From: Rhizobium sp. CG5 | GTDB lineage: Bacteria; Pseudomonadota; Alphaproteobacteria; Rhizobiales; Rhizobiaceae | NCBI RefSeq assembly: GCF_023701945.1 | Contig: NZ_JABAEF010000016.1 | Coordinates: 81,203 to 145,202, forward strand | Reading direction: 5' to 3' | DNA length: 64,000 nt | Shown: positions 50,422 through 59,318 of the stretch, one piece after another | How the letters are laid out: each line of letters starts with the position of its first letter | Numbering within the stretch: position 1 is the stretch's first letter | Notes under the pieces: generated by a model | The model's database searches: none | Seen by the model: the letters and a program-made list of their open reading frames with translations, nothing else | Told to the model about the DNA's origin: nothing | Position numbers and translations under genes: made by a program

Positions 50422-51543
50422 ATGTCCAGTTCAGCGATGTTTGCAGAGGTTCCGTCCCCCGTTAAGACCTCATCTCCGATCCTCGAGATCGTCGACGCCA
50501 TCCACGCTTATGACGGCATTGTGGCGCTGGACAATGTCACCGTGTCCGCCGCCCCCGGTGAGTTTCTCACCATTCTCGGCGAGAGCGGTTCGGGCAAGAC
50601 GACATTGCTCCGGCTGATCTCGGGGCTTGAAAAGCCCTACAAGGTCGGCACGCTGAAGTTGGAGGGTATTGACGTGCGCGAGGTGCCGGCCTTCCAGCGT
50701 AACTGCACCACCGTCTTCCAGAACTATGCGCTATTCCCCCACATGACGGTCGGCGCCAATGTCGAGTACGGGCTGAAGGTAAGCGGTATCCCGGCAAAGG
50801 AGCGGCAGACGCGGGCGCGCGAGGCGCTGCGCCTCGTCCAGCTGCAGGACATGTACGACCGCAAGGTCCACCAGCTCTCCGGTGGCCAGCGTCAGCGCGT
50901 GGCGCTCGCTCGCGCCCTTGTGCCGCGCCCGGCGATCCTTCTCCTGGACGAACCGCTCGGCGCGCTCGACGAGAAGCTGCGCGTCGACATGCAGGTCGAG
51001 CTCATGCACCTCCACAAGCAGCTCGGCATGACCTTCATCTATATCACCCACAGCCAGGAAGAGGCGCTCACCATGAGCGACCGGATCATCCTGATGCGCA
51101 AGGGCAGGATCGAGCAGTCAGGGCCACCGTCCGAGATCTTTGACAGCCCCGTCTCCAGCTTCGCCGCGAAGTTCATGGGTGTCGACAATTGCCTGGAGGG
51201 GACGCTCGTCTCCCTGTCGGGCGGGCATGCCTCCGTTTCCGTCGCGGGCCATGTGGTCGAGGGGCGCTGGACTGGCAGGAGCGTGCCGAAGGAAGGGTCT
51301 GCCGTCGCCGTCGGCATGCGCGCCGAATGGCTGCACCTCAGTGACGCCGCCCCCGCATCGCCCGACATCAACGTGCTGGCCTGCTCGCCAGAGGATTCGA
51401 TCTACAAGGGCAAATATCTCGACCGAACGGTCAAAACCGAGCTTGGCACGCTGAAGGCCCGCATCTGGGATACGACCTCGGCTGCCCGGAACCCGTCCTT
51501 CGTCCAGTGGAAGAAGGACGACTGCATCGTAATGAAAGTCTGA
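50422..51543 (+). CDS. Spermidine/putrescine-type ABC transporter ATPase (PotA-like)
   Basis: A 373-residue importer ATPase: GESGSGKTTLLRLISGLEKP (Walker A), LSGGQRQRVALARALVPRP (signature), ILLLDEPLGALDEKLR (Walker B), ITHSQEEALTMSDRI (H-loop), and a C-terminal TOBE domain from about residue 270. The ATG at 50422 follows GGAG. It belongs to a four-gene importer (50422-54709) and is preceded by the TGTGATCACA palindrome. The Pot family also carries other amines and amino-acid derivatives, so the substrate is open. Confidence 0.92.
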   Translation: MSSSAMFAEVPSPVKTSSPILEIVDAIHAYDGIVALDNVTVSAAPGEFLTILGESGSGKTTLLRLISGLEKPYKVGTLKLEGIDVREVPAFQRNCTTVFQNYALFPHMTVGANVEYGLKVSGIPAKERQTRAREALRLVQLQDMYDRKVHQLSGGQRQRVALARALVPRPAILLLDEPLGALDEKLRVDMQVELMHLHKQLGMTFIYITHSQEEALTMSDRIILMRKGRIEQSGPPSEIFDSPVSSFAAKFMGVDNCLEGTLVSLSGGHASVSVAGHVVEGRWTGRSVPKEGSAVAVGMRAEWLHLSDAAPASPDINVLACSPEDSIYKGKYLDRTVKTELGTLKARIWDTTSAARNPSFVQWKKDDCIVMKV

Positions 51544-51605
51544 AGCGAAACGCTTCGCGCCACCGGCATTCCTGTTCAGCATCCCTTGAGGGGAAGGAGA
51601 CTCCA

Positions 51606-52811
51606 ATGACTTCTGGAAAGACCGATACGCCTAACGTCAACATGTCGCGCCGAGATTTCATGAGCACGCTGCTCTCGGTTACAGCCGTGGGAGCCGCGGC
51701 ATCGATGATGCCGGGACTGACGCAGCAAGCCTGGGCGGCCGGCCAGGCGGTCAAGGGCTATGGCGTGACAACCGCCCAGCTGAAGGACTGGTCAATCATG
51801 TCCAAGTCTCTGGGCATCGATGTCGACTACACGCCGACAAACGCCGATATCGGCGTCTTCATGCGCGACGTGATGAGCAACAATCTCGGCGCCACCCATG
51901 ACATCTTCATCTTCGACGGCGGTTCGGAAGACCTGCTCGGCCCGGAGGGTTACTATGCCGAGATCGTCGAGGATCATCCCGAACTCAAGCTCTGGGAGCG
52001 CACGGACGACAGCTGGAAGCGCGCCGCCTACCTGCGCGCCAATGACAAGCAGTATGGCGTTCCGGTTATCGGCAACGGCGATGCCTTCGGTTATTTCCCG
52101 GCCGCAATCGACGCCAACCCCAACGGTCTGGACGAAATCCCCTGGACGACCTTTTTCGAGGGCGAGAAGGTCAAAGGCAAAGTCGCCATCGACCGCAGCT
52201 GGCTGCAGTCGATGTCGGAAACGGCGAACTTCCTCAAACATCACGGGCGCCTCGAGGTCGAGGACCCGGCCGACCTGCCGCCGGAAGCGGCCCGCGCCGT
52301 CGCCGACTACCTGGTCGAGCGCAAGAAGGCCGGGCAATTCCGGACGATCTTCACCGCGTTTGAGGAACAGGTCCAGCTTCTGTCGAATAAGGAAGTCGAC
52401 ATGATCAATTGCTGGGAGCCGGCTACGAAGGAAGCCAATAACTCGCTCGGTGCCGGCTCCGTCATCTACGCCTTCACCGTCGAGGGCTACTATCTCTGGG
52501 GCCATGGCGCCAATGTGGCGGCGGCGGCCATGGACCGTGACAACGTCGATAACATCTACAAGCTGCTGAACTACTTCCTCAGCGGCGAGTACCGCGCCTA
52601 CCAAGCCAAGGAGCGCGGCTATGCCGGCCCCAACATGGATCTCGGTGTCCAGTACGCGATCGACAATGGCTGGTCGCAGCAAGACATCGACAACCTGAAA
52701 TGGACCGAAGAGAAGGTGAAGCGCAAGTTCCAGAAGCCCTTCTATTGCAAGGTCGTGCCGGACAACGCGTCCGTCATGGAGGAGGAGTGGCAGCGCTTTC
52801 TCAATGCCTGA
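51606..52811 (+). CDS. Polyamine-type ABC transporter substrate-binding protein with Tat signal
   Basis: A 401-residue periplasmic binding protein of the PotD/PotF class. The N-terminus has a twin-arginine motif, SRRDFMSTLLSVTAVGAAA, and cleavage is likely after QQAWA near residue 45. The mature part has YFPAAIDANPNGLDEIPW and MINCWEPATKEANNS. A Tat signal implies folding before export, seen in some polyamine and amine binding proteins. RBS GGGGAAGGAG precedes the ATG. Supplies ligand to the permeases encoded next. Confidence 0.9.
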   Translation: MTSGKTDTPNVNMSRRDFMSTLLSVTAVGAAASMMPGLTQQAWAAGQAVKGYGVTTAQLKDWSIMSKSLGIDVDYTPTNADIGVFMRDVMSNNLGATHDIFIFDGGSEDLLGPEGYYAEIVEDHPELKLWERTDDSWKRAAYLRANDKQYGVPVIGNGDAFGYFPAAIDANPNGLDEIPWTTFFEGEKVKGKVAIDRSWLQSMSETANFLKHHGRLEVEDPADLPPEAARAVADYLVERKKAGQFRTIFTAFEEQVQLLSNKEVDMINCWEPATKEANNSLGAGSVIYAFTVEGYYLWGHGANVAAAAMDRDNVDNIYKLLNYFLSGEYRAYQAKERGYAGPNMDLGVQYAIDNGWSQQDIDNLKWTEEKVKRKFQKPFYCKVVPDNASVMEEEWQRFLNA

Positions 52812-52902
52812 GTAACGATGGCGGTCGCGAGCCCCGCGTCGCGACCGCCTCTCCGTCCGCGATATTCCAGTCCTGTTTCACGATCGTGAGGAGCATCACG
52901 CG

Positions 52903-53835
52903 ATGACAGTCTTGACTGAACTCTCCGGCCGACCGCCGCGCAAGCCGCTGTTGCGCCATATCCTCGACCGGCTGACCCCCTCGCGGATCGCCGTTCCTGC
53001 CTTCCTGCTCGCCTGGTCGCTCATCGTGATCCTGCCGCTGGTCGTCATCGTGCTGTTCAGCTTCCTGCAGGTACGCCAGTTCCGTGTCCTCTACGATCCG
53101 ACCCTGGCCACCTGGATCTCGATCATCGATTCCGGCCGCTGGCTCGCCGCCGTCCGCACGCTGCGCATTGCGCTGACAATGACGGTGATCGAGCTTTTGC
53201 TGGCATTTCCCTTCGCGCTCTGGCTTGCCAAGGGCTGCCGCTCGAAGAGCCTCAAGGCCGCCATCATCACCCTGCTGACGATCCCCTTTTTCCTCGATGC
53301 TGCCTCGCGCATCATCGTATGGCGGTCCATCCTCGGCTCCAATGGAGCGATCAATACGGCGCTGATGGCGACCGGCCTGCTCGACCAGCCGCTTGAGTGG
53401 TTGCTCTATTCGGAATTCGCGGTGCATTTCGGCCTGCTCGGCACCCATTTCCCGACCATGGTTTTCCCGATCTTCATGTCGATCGCGCTGATCGACGACG
53501 ACTATCTGCAGGCCAGCAGCGATCTCGGCGCCAGCCCTGCGCAGACGCTGCTGGGCATCATCTTGCCCCTTGCCCTACCCGGAATTATCGCCGGCATCGT
53601 CTTTACCCTGGTGCCGCTGATGGCGGCGTTCGTCGAACCGCAGCTTCTCGGGGGCGGCTTCGTCGATCTTCTGGGCAATTCGGTCGATTCGGCCCTGCAA
53701 CAGCTCAAATATCCGACCGCTGCGGCCCTCTCAACCCTTGTCGTCGCGCTGCTCGGCATCTGCCTCGCCGTGCTCATCATCGTCACGAAGCGCCGGACAG
53801 ACCTGGCGTCCATGTTCGTCGCGATGCGGCGCTGA
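52903..53835 (+). CDS. Polyamine-type ABC transporter permease (PotB-like)
   Basis: A 310-residue permease with six hydrophobic segments (LLAWSLIVILPLVVIVLFSFLQ first) and the coupling loop QASSDLGASPAQTLLGIILPLALPGI. GTGAGGAG precedes the ATG. Followed after 16 bases by its partner permease gene; together they form the inner-membrane channel. Confidence 0.92.
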   Translation: MTVLTELSGRPPRKPLLRHILDRLTPSRIAVPAFLLAWSLIVILPLVVIVLFSFLQVRQFRVLYDPTLATWISIIDSGRWLAAVRTLRIALTMTVIELLLAFPFALWLAKGCRSKSLKAAIITLLTIPFFLDAASRIIVWRSILGSNGAINTALMATGLLDQPLEWLLYSEFAVHFGLLGTHFPTMVFPIFMSIALIDDDYLQASSDLGASPAQTLLGIILPLALPGIIAGIVFTLVPLMAAFVEPQLLGGGFVDLLGNSVDSALQQLKYPTAAALSTLVVALLGICLAVLIIVTKRRTDLASMFVAMRR

Positions 53836-53851
53836 ATAGGAGGACCACGTC

Positions 53852-54709
53852 ATGTCGACCGCTGCCATGGAAAGCTACGGTGAACAGGCTAGCAAACGCA
53901 CCTCAAGCCTGCGCGCGCTTGGCCAGTCCCCGCGCTGGGCATCGCTTGCCAAGGGACTGGGCATCCTCGCCATCGTGATGATCTACATCCCGCTGGTTTG
54001 GCTAGCCGTCATGTCCTTCACGGCCAATCCCCTGTCGGGCATTCCCTATCCGCTCACCTTCTCGAACTACGCGTTGCTGATCGGCGATGTGCGTTGGCGC
54101 GCACCGCTCTGGACAAGCATCTTCATGAGCCTCGGTGTGGCGCTGGTCTGCATGATCCTTTCCACCTTAGTCGGGCGGGCACTGACGCGCATGGCGCGGC
54201 CGGGTGGGCCGCTGCTTCTGACATTGCTGCCTCTCTTCGTGCCGGGCCTGACGATGGGGGCGGCGCTGTTCATCTTCCTGCGCACAATGCTCAACTTGAC
54301 GCTCGGTCACTGGTCGATTTTTCTTGCGCAGCTCATCTGGGCGCTGCCCTTCTGCATTCTGCTCGTCCTCGTTGTCGCTAGCCGCTTTGACCTCCGGCTG
54401 CTCGACGCTGCCGAGGATCTCGGCGCATCGCCGTGGCAGCGCTTCTGGGACATCGAGATGCCGATCCTCAGGCCGGGTATTTTCGGCGCCGGCATCTTCG
54501 GCTTCCTGCTGTCCTTCAACGAGTTGCCCCGCTCGCTTTTTGTGCGCGGTGTCCAGACGACCATGCCGATCTACAACTGGGCGATGGCGGCCTCGCAGCA
54601 ATCGCAGGTGCCGATCATCTTCTCGCTCACCACCATTTTGCTCGCGGTGACGCTGCCGGTGATGGGCGCATTCTTCTGGCTGCTCTTCGTCAAGCTCGAC
54701 AGGAGCTGA
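53852..54709 (+). CDS. Polyamine-type ABC transporter permease (PotC-like)
   Basis: A 285-residue permease: first membrane helix GLGILAIVMIYIPLVWLAVMSF, coupling loop DAAEDLGASPWQRFWDIEMPILRPGI, and six hydrophobic segments. AATAGGAGGACC precedes the ATG. Last transporter gene; the omega-aminotransferase gene follows after about 87 bases on the same strand. Confidence 0.92.
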   Translation: MSTAAMESYGEQASKRTSSLRALGQSPRWASLAKGLGILAIVMIYIPLVWLAVMSFTANPLSGIPYPLTFSNYALLIGDVRWRAPLWTSIFMSLGVALVCMILSTLVGRALTRMARPGGPLLLTLLPLFVPGLTMGAALFIFLRTMLNLTLGHWSIFLAQLIWALPFCILLVLVVASRFDLRLLDAAEDLGASPWQRFWDIEMPILRPGIFGAGIFGFLLSFNELPRSLFVRGVQTTMPIYNWAMAASQQSQVPIIFSLTTILLAVTLPVMGAFFWLLFVKLDRS

Positions 54710-54796
54710 TGCCGCACCGCTGCGGCCAAAACACCCCCTGACCGGCAGTTGCGGGACCGGTCGACTCACTGCCGATCATCAAGGAAACACATCCCA

Positions 54797-56221
54797 ATGC
54801 TTGACCTGGAAACCACAACCGATGCCAACTACTCGCTGGAGGACATGGATCGGAACACTATCTTCCATCCCCTGACCTCGATTTCCCAGCACATGGCGAA
54901 AGGCCCGACGATCATGGGACGGGCGTCTGGCGTCCGGCTTTCCGACCGGAACGGGCGCGCCATGCTCGACTGCTCGGGCGGCCTGTGGTGCGTCAACGTC
55001 GGCTACGGCCGGCCGGAAATCGCCGAGGCGGCCAAAAAGGCGATCCTCGACCTGAACTACTGGCACCTGTTCGGCTCTGCCTCGAACGAGGCCACGATCC
55101 GCCTCTCCGACCGCGTGCTCGGCCTCCTGCATGAAAATGCCGATGCGCGCCATCTGTCGCGTATTTTCTACGGAACCTCGGGGTCGGACGCCAACGATAC
55201 CAATTTCAAGCTGGTTCGCTACTATGCCAACCTGCGCGGCAAGCCGGAAAAGAAAAAGGTCATCTCGCGGCTGGGAGGCTATCACGGCTTGACGGTTGCC
55301 GCGGCGCAGCTGACCGGTATCCCCTCCTATCACAAGGCCTGGAGCTTGCCGACCGACAGCGTCTTCTACACGGAATGCCCGCATTACTACCGCTTCGCTG
55401 AAGCAGGCGAGACGGAGGCCGCTTTCTGCGACCGGATGATCGCTGACCTGGAAGCAATCATCGCACGCGAGGGGGCGGACACGATCGGCGCCTTCATCGC
55501 CGAGCCGATCATGGGCACCGGCGGCGTCCTGATCCCGCCTGCGGGCTATTTCGAGCGCGTGCAGGCGATCCTGTCGAGACATGACATTCTGCTAATCGCC
55601 GACGAGGTCATTACGGGTTTCGGCCGGACCGGCGAATGGTTCGGCACGGGCATGTTCAAACTGAAGCCGGATCTGGTGACCCTCGCCAAGGGCATCACCA
55701 GCGCGTATTTCCCGATGTCGGCCTCGGTCATCTCTCAGCGCATGTGGGAGGTCTTTGAAGCGGCGTCGCCGGAATATGGTCCGGTCATGCACGGTTTCAC
55801 CTATTCCGGCCACCCGGTCGGAGCCGCCATCGCCATGGCGAATCTCGACATTCTCGAAGGCGAGGGCCTGGTCGGCAATGCCGGCGAAGTCGGCGCCTAC
55901 CTGCTGGCGGGGCTCGATGAGCGACTTAAAGACCATCCTTATGTCGGCGAGGTGCGCGGGCGCGGTCTGATGATCGGCGTCGAGTTCTCGGCCGATCGTG
56001 CCACGCGCCGTCCGTTCAAGGCGGCCGATGGCGTGCACCGGCTGGTCGCCGCCAAGGCGCAGGAAAACGGGCTGATGATCCGCGCGCTCCCCTTCATCGA
56101 AGTCGTTTCCTTCTCGCCGGCCCTCTGCATCACCAAGGCTGACTGTGATGAGGCGATCGACATTTTCGCCCGTACGATGGAGGAGATGACGACGGTCTTG
56201 TCGCAAAAGGCGGCCGCATAG
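54797..56221 (+). CDS. Class III omega-aminotransferase
   Basis: A 474-residue fold-type I PLP enzyme of the amine:pyruvate / beta-alanine:pyruvate class. Seen: LDCSGGLWCVNVGYGRPEI, YGTSGSDANDTNFKLVRYY (phosphate site), SRLGGYHGLTV, DEVITGFGRTGEWFG (pyridine Asp) and LAKGITSAYFPMSA (catalytic Lys). It would deaminate the terminal amine of the compound imported by the preceding ABC system, passing nitrogen to pyruvate. The ATG at 54797 follows AAGGAAACA. Exact amine unknown. Confidence 0.92.
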   Translation: MLDLETTTDANYSLEDMDRNTIFHPLTSISQHMAKGPTIMGRASGVRLSDRNGRAMLDCSGGLWCVNVGYGRPEIAEAAKKAILDLNYWHLFGSASNEATIRLSDRVLGLLHENADARHLSRIFYGTSGSDANDTNFKLVRYYANLRGKPEKKKVISRLGGYHGLTVAAAQLTGIPSYHKAWSLPTDSVFYTECPHYYRFAEAGETEAAFCDRMIADLEAIIAREGADTIGAFIAEPIMGTGGVLIPPAGYFERVQAILSRHDILLIADEVITGFGRTGEWFGTGMFKLKPDLVTLAKGITSAYFPMSASVISQRMWEVFEAASPEYGPVMHGFTYSGHPVGAAIAMANLDILEGEGLVGNAGEVGAYLLAGLDERLKDHPYVGEVRGRGLMIGVEFSADRATRRPFKAADGVHRLVAAKAQENGLMIRALPFIEVVSFSPALCITKADCDEAIDIFARTMEEMTTVLSQKAAA

Positions 56222-56282
56222 CGCGTCGGTTCTGTGATATTGCCGGCAGGATAACCGGCGCTATCGCGGAGAGGAGGACAGG

Positions 56283-56972
56283 ATGGAAGACAGCATCGTC
56301 GATCGGCCAGGGTTTTCGGGGTCAACACTTGCTGACCATGTGTACCGGGAACTGGAGACCTGGATCGTGGAGGGCGTATGGCTGGCGGAGACGCGCATCA
56401 GCCTGCGCAAGATCGCGACCCAGCTCAACACCAGCATGCAGCCGGTGCGCGAGGCGGTAAGCAAGCTCGTCGCCGATTCAGCACTGGAGGTGATCCCTGG
56501 CCGGTCGGTGCGCGTGCCGCAGCTGTCGCGCGAGGAGGCCGACGAACTCTGGGCAATCCGGATGCTGCTCGAGGGGGAGGCGGCGGCGCAGTTCGCCGCG
56601 CGCAAGTGCCCAGAGGAGGCAAGGCGTCTCTACGAGCACACCAACATCATGAGGGTGCATTATCCCAAGCGGGATACGACCGCGACGATGCGGGCGATCC
56701 GCGCCTGGAACATCGCTTTGATCCACGGATCGAAATCGCCGGTCCTCATCGACATGGTGATGCGGCTTCGGCTTCGCTACGCGCCTTTCATTGCTTCAAG
56801 CCTGGCTGTCGATCTGCCGCACGAACCGGACTTTCTCAGCTTCACCCTGCATATCCAGGATGAACTGGTGATGGCAATCGAGGCGGGCGACAGCGCCGCC
56901 GCGCGGCACCTGCGCTGTTCGGACTTGCGGTCGTTCCAGCGCTATCTCTACAGCCGGAGGGGCTGGATCTGA
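56283..56972 (+). CDS. GntR-family regulator (FCD/FadR-type)
   Basis: A 229-residue regulator. The winged helix-turn-helix includes ISLRKIATQLNTSMQPVREAVSKLVADSALEVIPGRSVRV (residues about 40-78); an all-helical FCD ligand domain follows, with metal-ligand-type residues in WNIALIHGS and the C-terminal MAIEAGDSAAARHLRCSDL. It follows GAGAGGAGGACAGG. It lies inside the rightward unit between the aminotransferase and hyu genes and is the only regulator in the island, so it probably binds the TGTGATCACA sites at 48493 and 50377. Such regulators usually respond to organic acids. Confidence 0.92.
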   Translation: MEDSIVDRPGFSGSTLADHVYRELETWIVEGVWLAETRISLRKIATQLNTSMQPVREAVSKLVADSALEVIPGRSVRVPQLSREEADELWAIRMLLEGEAAAQFAARKCPEEARRLYEHTNIMRVHYPKRDTTATMRAIRAWNIALIHGSKSPVLIDMVMRLRLRYAPFIASSLAVDLPHEPDFLSFTLHIQDELVMAIEAGDSAAARHLRCSDLRSFQRYLYSRRGWI

Positions 56973-57017
56973 ACGGGCAGGCAGACACGACGTGACGCAC
57001 GAAGAGGTGGAACAGAC

Positions 57018-57206
57018 ATGAAGTTCGGGACGAACAAGCTTTACATCGAGAGCTACACCAAATGCAGGAACTGCGGCGCGCTGATCTACGAGGCGAAGAT
57101 GGCCGATGCGATCAAGCGCGGCGGAGAGATTTTTTGCGAGGCCTGGTGCGCCGACTGGGCGCAGGCGCGCGCCGAACGCAAGGCCGACGCCGGCACGGCA
57201 GCCTGA
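57018..57206 (+). CDS. Small four-cysteine (zinc-ribbon-like) protein before hyuA
   Basis: A 62-residue protein with Cys16, Cys19, Cys40 and Cys44 (TKCRNCGALIYE and IFCEAWC), a CxxC-20-CxxxC pattern suited to one zinc ion, and a charged helical tail. No family recognised. The ribosome site AGAGGTGGAACAG precedes the ATG. Its place directly before hyuA/hyuB resembles the small extra subunits of acetone and acetophenone carboxylases, so it may be a third subunit or maturation factor (inference). High coding bias and tight operon position support it as real. Confidence 0.75.
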   Translation: MKFGTNKLYIESYTKCRNCGALIYEAKMADAIKRGGEIFCEAWCADWAQARAERKADAGTAA

Positions 57207-57284
57207 TGCAGCGCGGTTGGCGACGGCTCTGTCAAGAACGATGGGACATGCCCGAAGGCGGGCGCTATTCGAAAGGTCATCCTG

Positions 57285-59306
57285 ATGCATTATCGCCTGG
57301 GAATCGATATTGGCGGCACCTTCACCGATTTCGTCGCCTATGACGAATCGGGCGCCGCGCTCAAAGCCTGGAAGAACCTCTCGACGCCGGCCGATCCGGT
57401 CGAGGGCGTCATCACGGGGCTTCGCGCCTTTGGCGCCATTGAGGCCATCGACAGCATTCGCCTTGGCACGACGGTTGCGACTAATGCCCTGCTCGAAGGG
57501 AAAGGCGCCCGCGTCGCCTATGTGACGACGAAGGGGTTTCGCGACATTCCCTTCATCGCCCGCGGCAACCGCAAGCACCATTTCGACCTTGCCTGGGTGA
57601 AGCCGAAGCCGTTCTTGCGCCGTCGCGACGCCTTTGAGGTCTGCGAGCGCGTTAACGCCCTGGGCGAGATCCTCGTTCCCCTCGACGAGGAGGAGGTCCG
57701 CGATATCGCCGACGAGATTGCGGCGAGCGGCGACATCGAAGCTGTCGCGGTGATGCTGATGCATTCCTACCTGACGCCCGACCACGAGCAGCAGATCAAG
57801 GCGATTTTCGCCGAGGTTCTACCGGATATGCCGGTCTCGATCTCCTATGAAGTGCTGCCAAAATGGAAAGAGCATTATCGCTCCTCCACCACCATCTGCG
57901 ATGCCTATATCAAGCCGGTCGTGCGCACCCGGATCGGCTCGATGCAGAGGCGGCTGGAAGAGGAGGGGATTGCGGCCCGCCTCGTCATCATGCGTTCCAA
58001 CGGCGGCGAGATGAGCGCCGACGCCGTCGCCGACGCGCCGATCCAGATCGCCATGTCCGGCCCGACCGGCGGTGTTATCGCCGCGCGGCAGATGGCGCAT
58101 CGTCTCGGCCTTGACAACCTTGTCACCCTCGACATGGGCGGCACCTCGACGGACGTGTCGACGGTGGTTGACGGCCGCGAGAAGTTTACCACCGATTTCG
58201 AGATCGAGTGGGGTCGGCCGATACAGGTGCCGATGATCGACATCCGCACCATCGGCGCCGGCGGCGGCTCGATCGCGCGGATCGACAATGGCGGCATGTT
58301 GGTCGTCGGACCGGAAAGCGCCGGCGCCCGGCCCGGCCCGGCCTGCTATGGGCGCGGCGGCACGCTGCCGACGGTCACTGACGCCAATGTCGTGCTGGGG
58401 CGTATCAGTGCGCGGAACTTCCTCGGCGGAGAGATGAGCCTCGACGCTGGCGCCGCGCGTGCAGCGGTGGCCCCGATCGCCGACGTCCTGTCGATATCCA
58501 TCGAAGAGGCGGCGCTGTCGATGGTGCGCATCGCCAACAACACCATGGTCGGCGCGCTGCACACCGTTCTGACAGAACAGGGCCTTGACCCGCGCGATTT
58601 CGTTCTCGTCGCTTTCGGCGGCGCCGGGCCTCTTCACGTCAGCGACCTGATGGACGACGCATCTATCCCGCGCGGACTTGTGCCGAATTTCCCCGGCCAG
58701 TTCTCCGCCTTCGGATTCACCATGGCCGACAGCCGCGTCGATCGCTACCGCACCGTGCAGCTGAACTCCCGCGCCTTCGACCGCGCCCGCGCCCGCGTCG
58801 CCATGGACACATTGACGGCGGAATGCCTCGCGGATCTGTCGAAGCAGGGCCATGACCAGGCGGAAATCTTCCGCAGCGTCGAGATGCGCTATCTCGGCCA
58901 GAACTACGAGTTGGAGATCCCGATTCCCGCCGGAGACTTCGACGCCGACCATGTCGCGTCCGTCTTCGAGTCCTTCCATACACAGCACGAAGCCCGGTTC
59001 GGATTCCGCCTTGAGGACCATGTGGAGCTCATCAACTTCCTCGTCACGGGGGTTGCCCGTACCGGCGAGGTGGTGCTGCCGGAGATCGATGCGTCGGCGG
59101 AACCTCCGGTGCCGGTTTCGGTACGCCCGGTCTATTTCAGCGGTGGCTGGCGCGATACGCCGGTCTATGACCGTCCGGCGCTGAAGGCGGAGCAGACGAT
59201 CTCGGGACCCGCGCTCATTGAGGAAAATGCCTCGGTCACCGTGCTCGATCCCGGCAAGACGCTATCTGTCGACCGCTACGGCAACCTTCTCGTCACAGCC
59301 TTCTGA
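57285..59306 (+). CDS. Hydantoinase A/oxoprolinase-family ATP-binding subunit (second set)
   Basis: A 673-residue HyuA-type subunit: IDIGGTFTDFVAYDESG (phosphate 1), VTLDMGGTSTDVSTVVDG (phosphate 2), IDIRTIGAGGGSIARID, GPACYGRGGTLPTVTDANVVLGRI, and VLVAFGGAGPLHVSDL (adenosine). This is the canonical sequence form, whereas the HyuA at 46382 departs from it at several of these motifs. It acts with the HyuB encoded 12 bases downstream in ATP-dependent amide or ring hydrolysis, or ketone carboxylation. Substrate unknown. Confidence 0.93.
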   Translation: MHYRLGIDIGGTFTDFVAYDESGAALKAWKNLSTPADPVEGVITGLRAFGAIEAIDSIRLGTTVATNALLEGKGARVAYVTTKGFRDIPFIARGNRKHHFDLAWVKPKPFLRRRDAFEVCERVNALGEILVPLDEEEVRDIADEIAASGDIEAVAVMLMHSYLTPDHEQQIKAIFAEVLPDMPVSISYEVLPKWKEHYRSSTTICDAYIKPVVRTRIGSMQRRLEEEGIAARLVIMRSNGGEMSADAVADAPIQIAMSGPTGGVIAARQMAHRLGLDNLVTLDMGGTSTDVSTVVDGREKFTTDFEIEWGRPIQVPMIDIRTIGAGGGSIARIDNGGMLVVGPESAGARPGPACYGRGGTLPTVTDANVVLGRISARNFLGGEMSLDAGAARAAVAPIADVLSISIEEAALSMVRIANNTMVGALHTVLTEQGLDPRDFVLVAFGGAGPLHVSDLMDDASIPRGLVPNFPGQFSAFGFTMADSRVDRYRTVQLNSRAFDRARARVAMDTLTAECLADLSKQGHDQAEIFRSVEMRYLGQNYELEIPIPAGDFDADHVASVFESFHTQHEARFGFRLEDHVELINFLVTGVARTGEVVLPEIDASAEPPVPVSVRPVYFSGGWRDTPVYDRPALKAEQTISGPALIEENASVTVLDPGKTLSVDRYGNLLVTAF

Positions 59307-59318
59307 AGGAGACACGCT

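Noticed and set aside
52879..52888. CACGATCGTG palindrome before the PotB-like gene
   Set aside because: It lies in the ribosome-site region, has no second copy in the window and no clear promoter context; probably chance.
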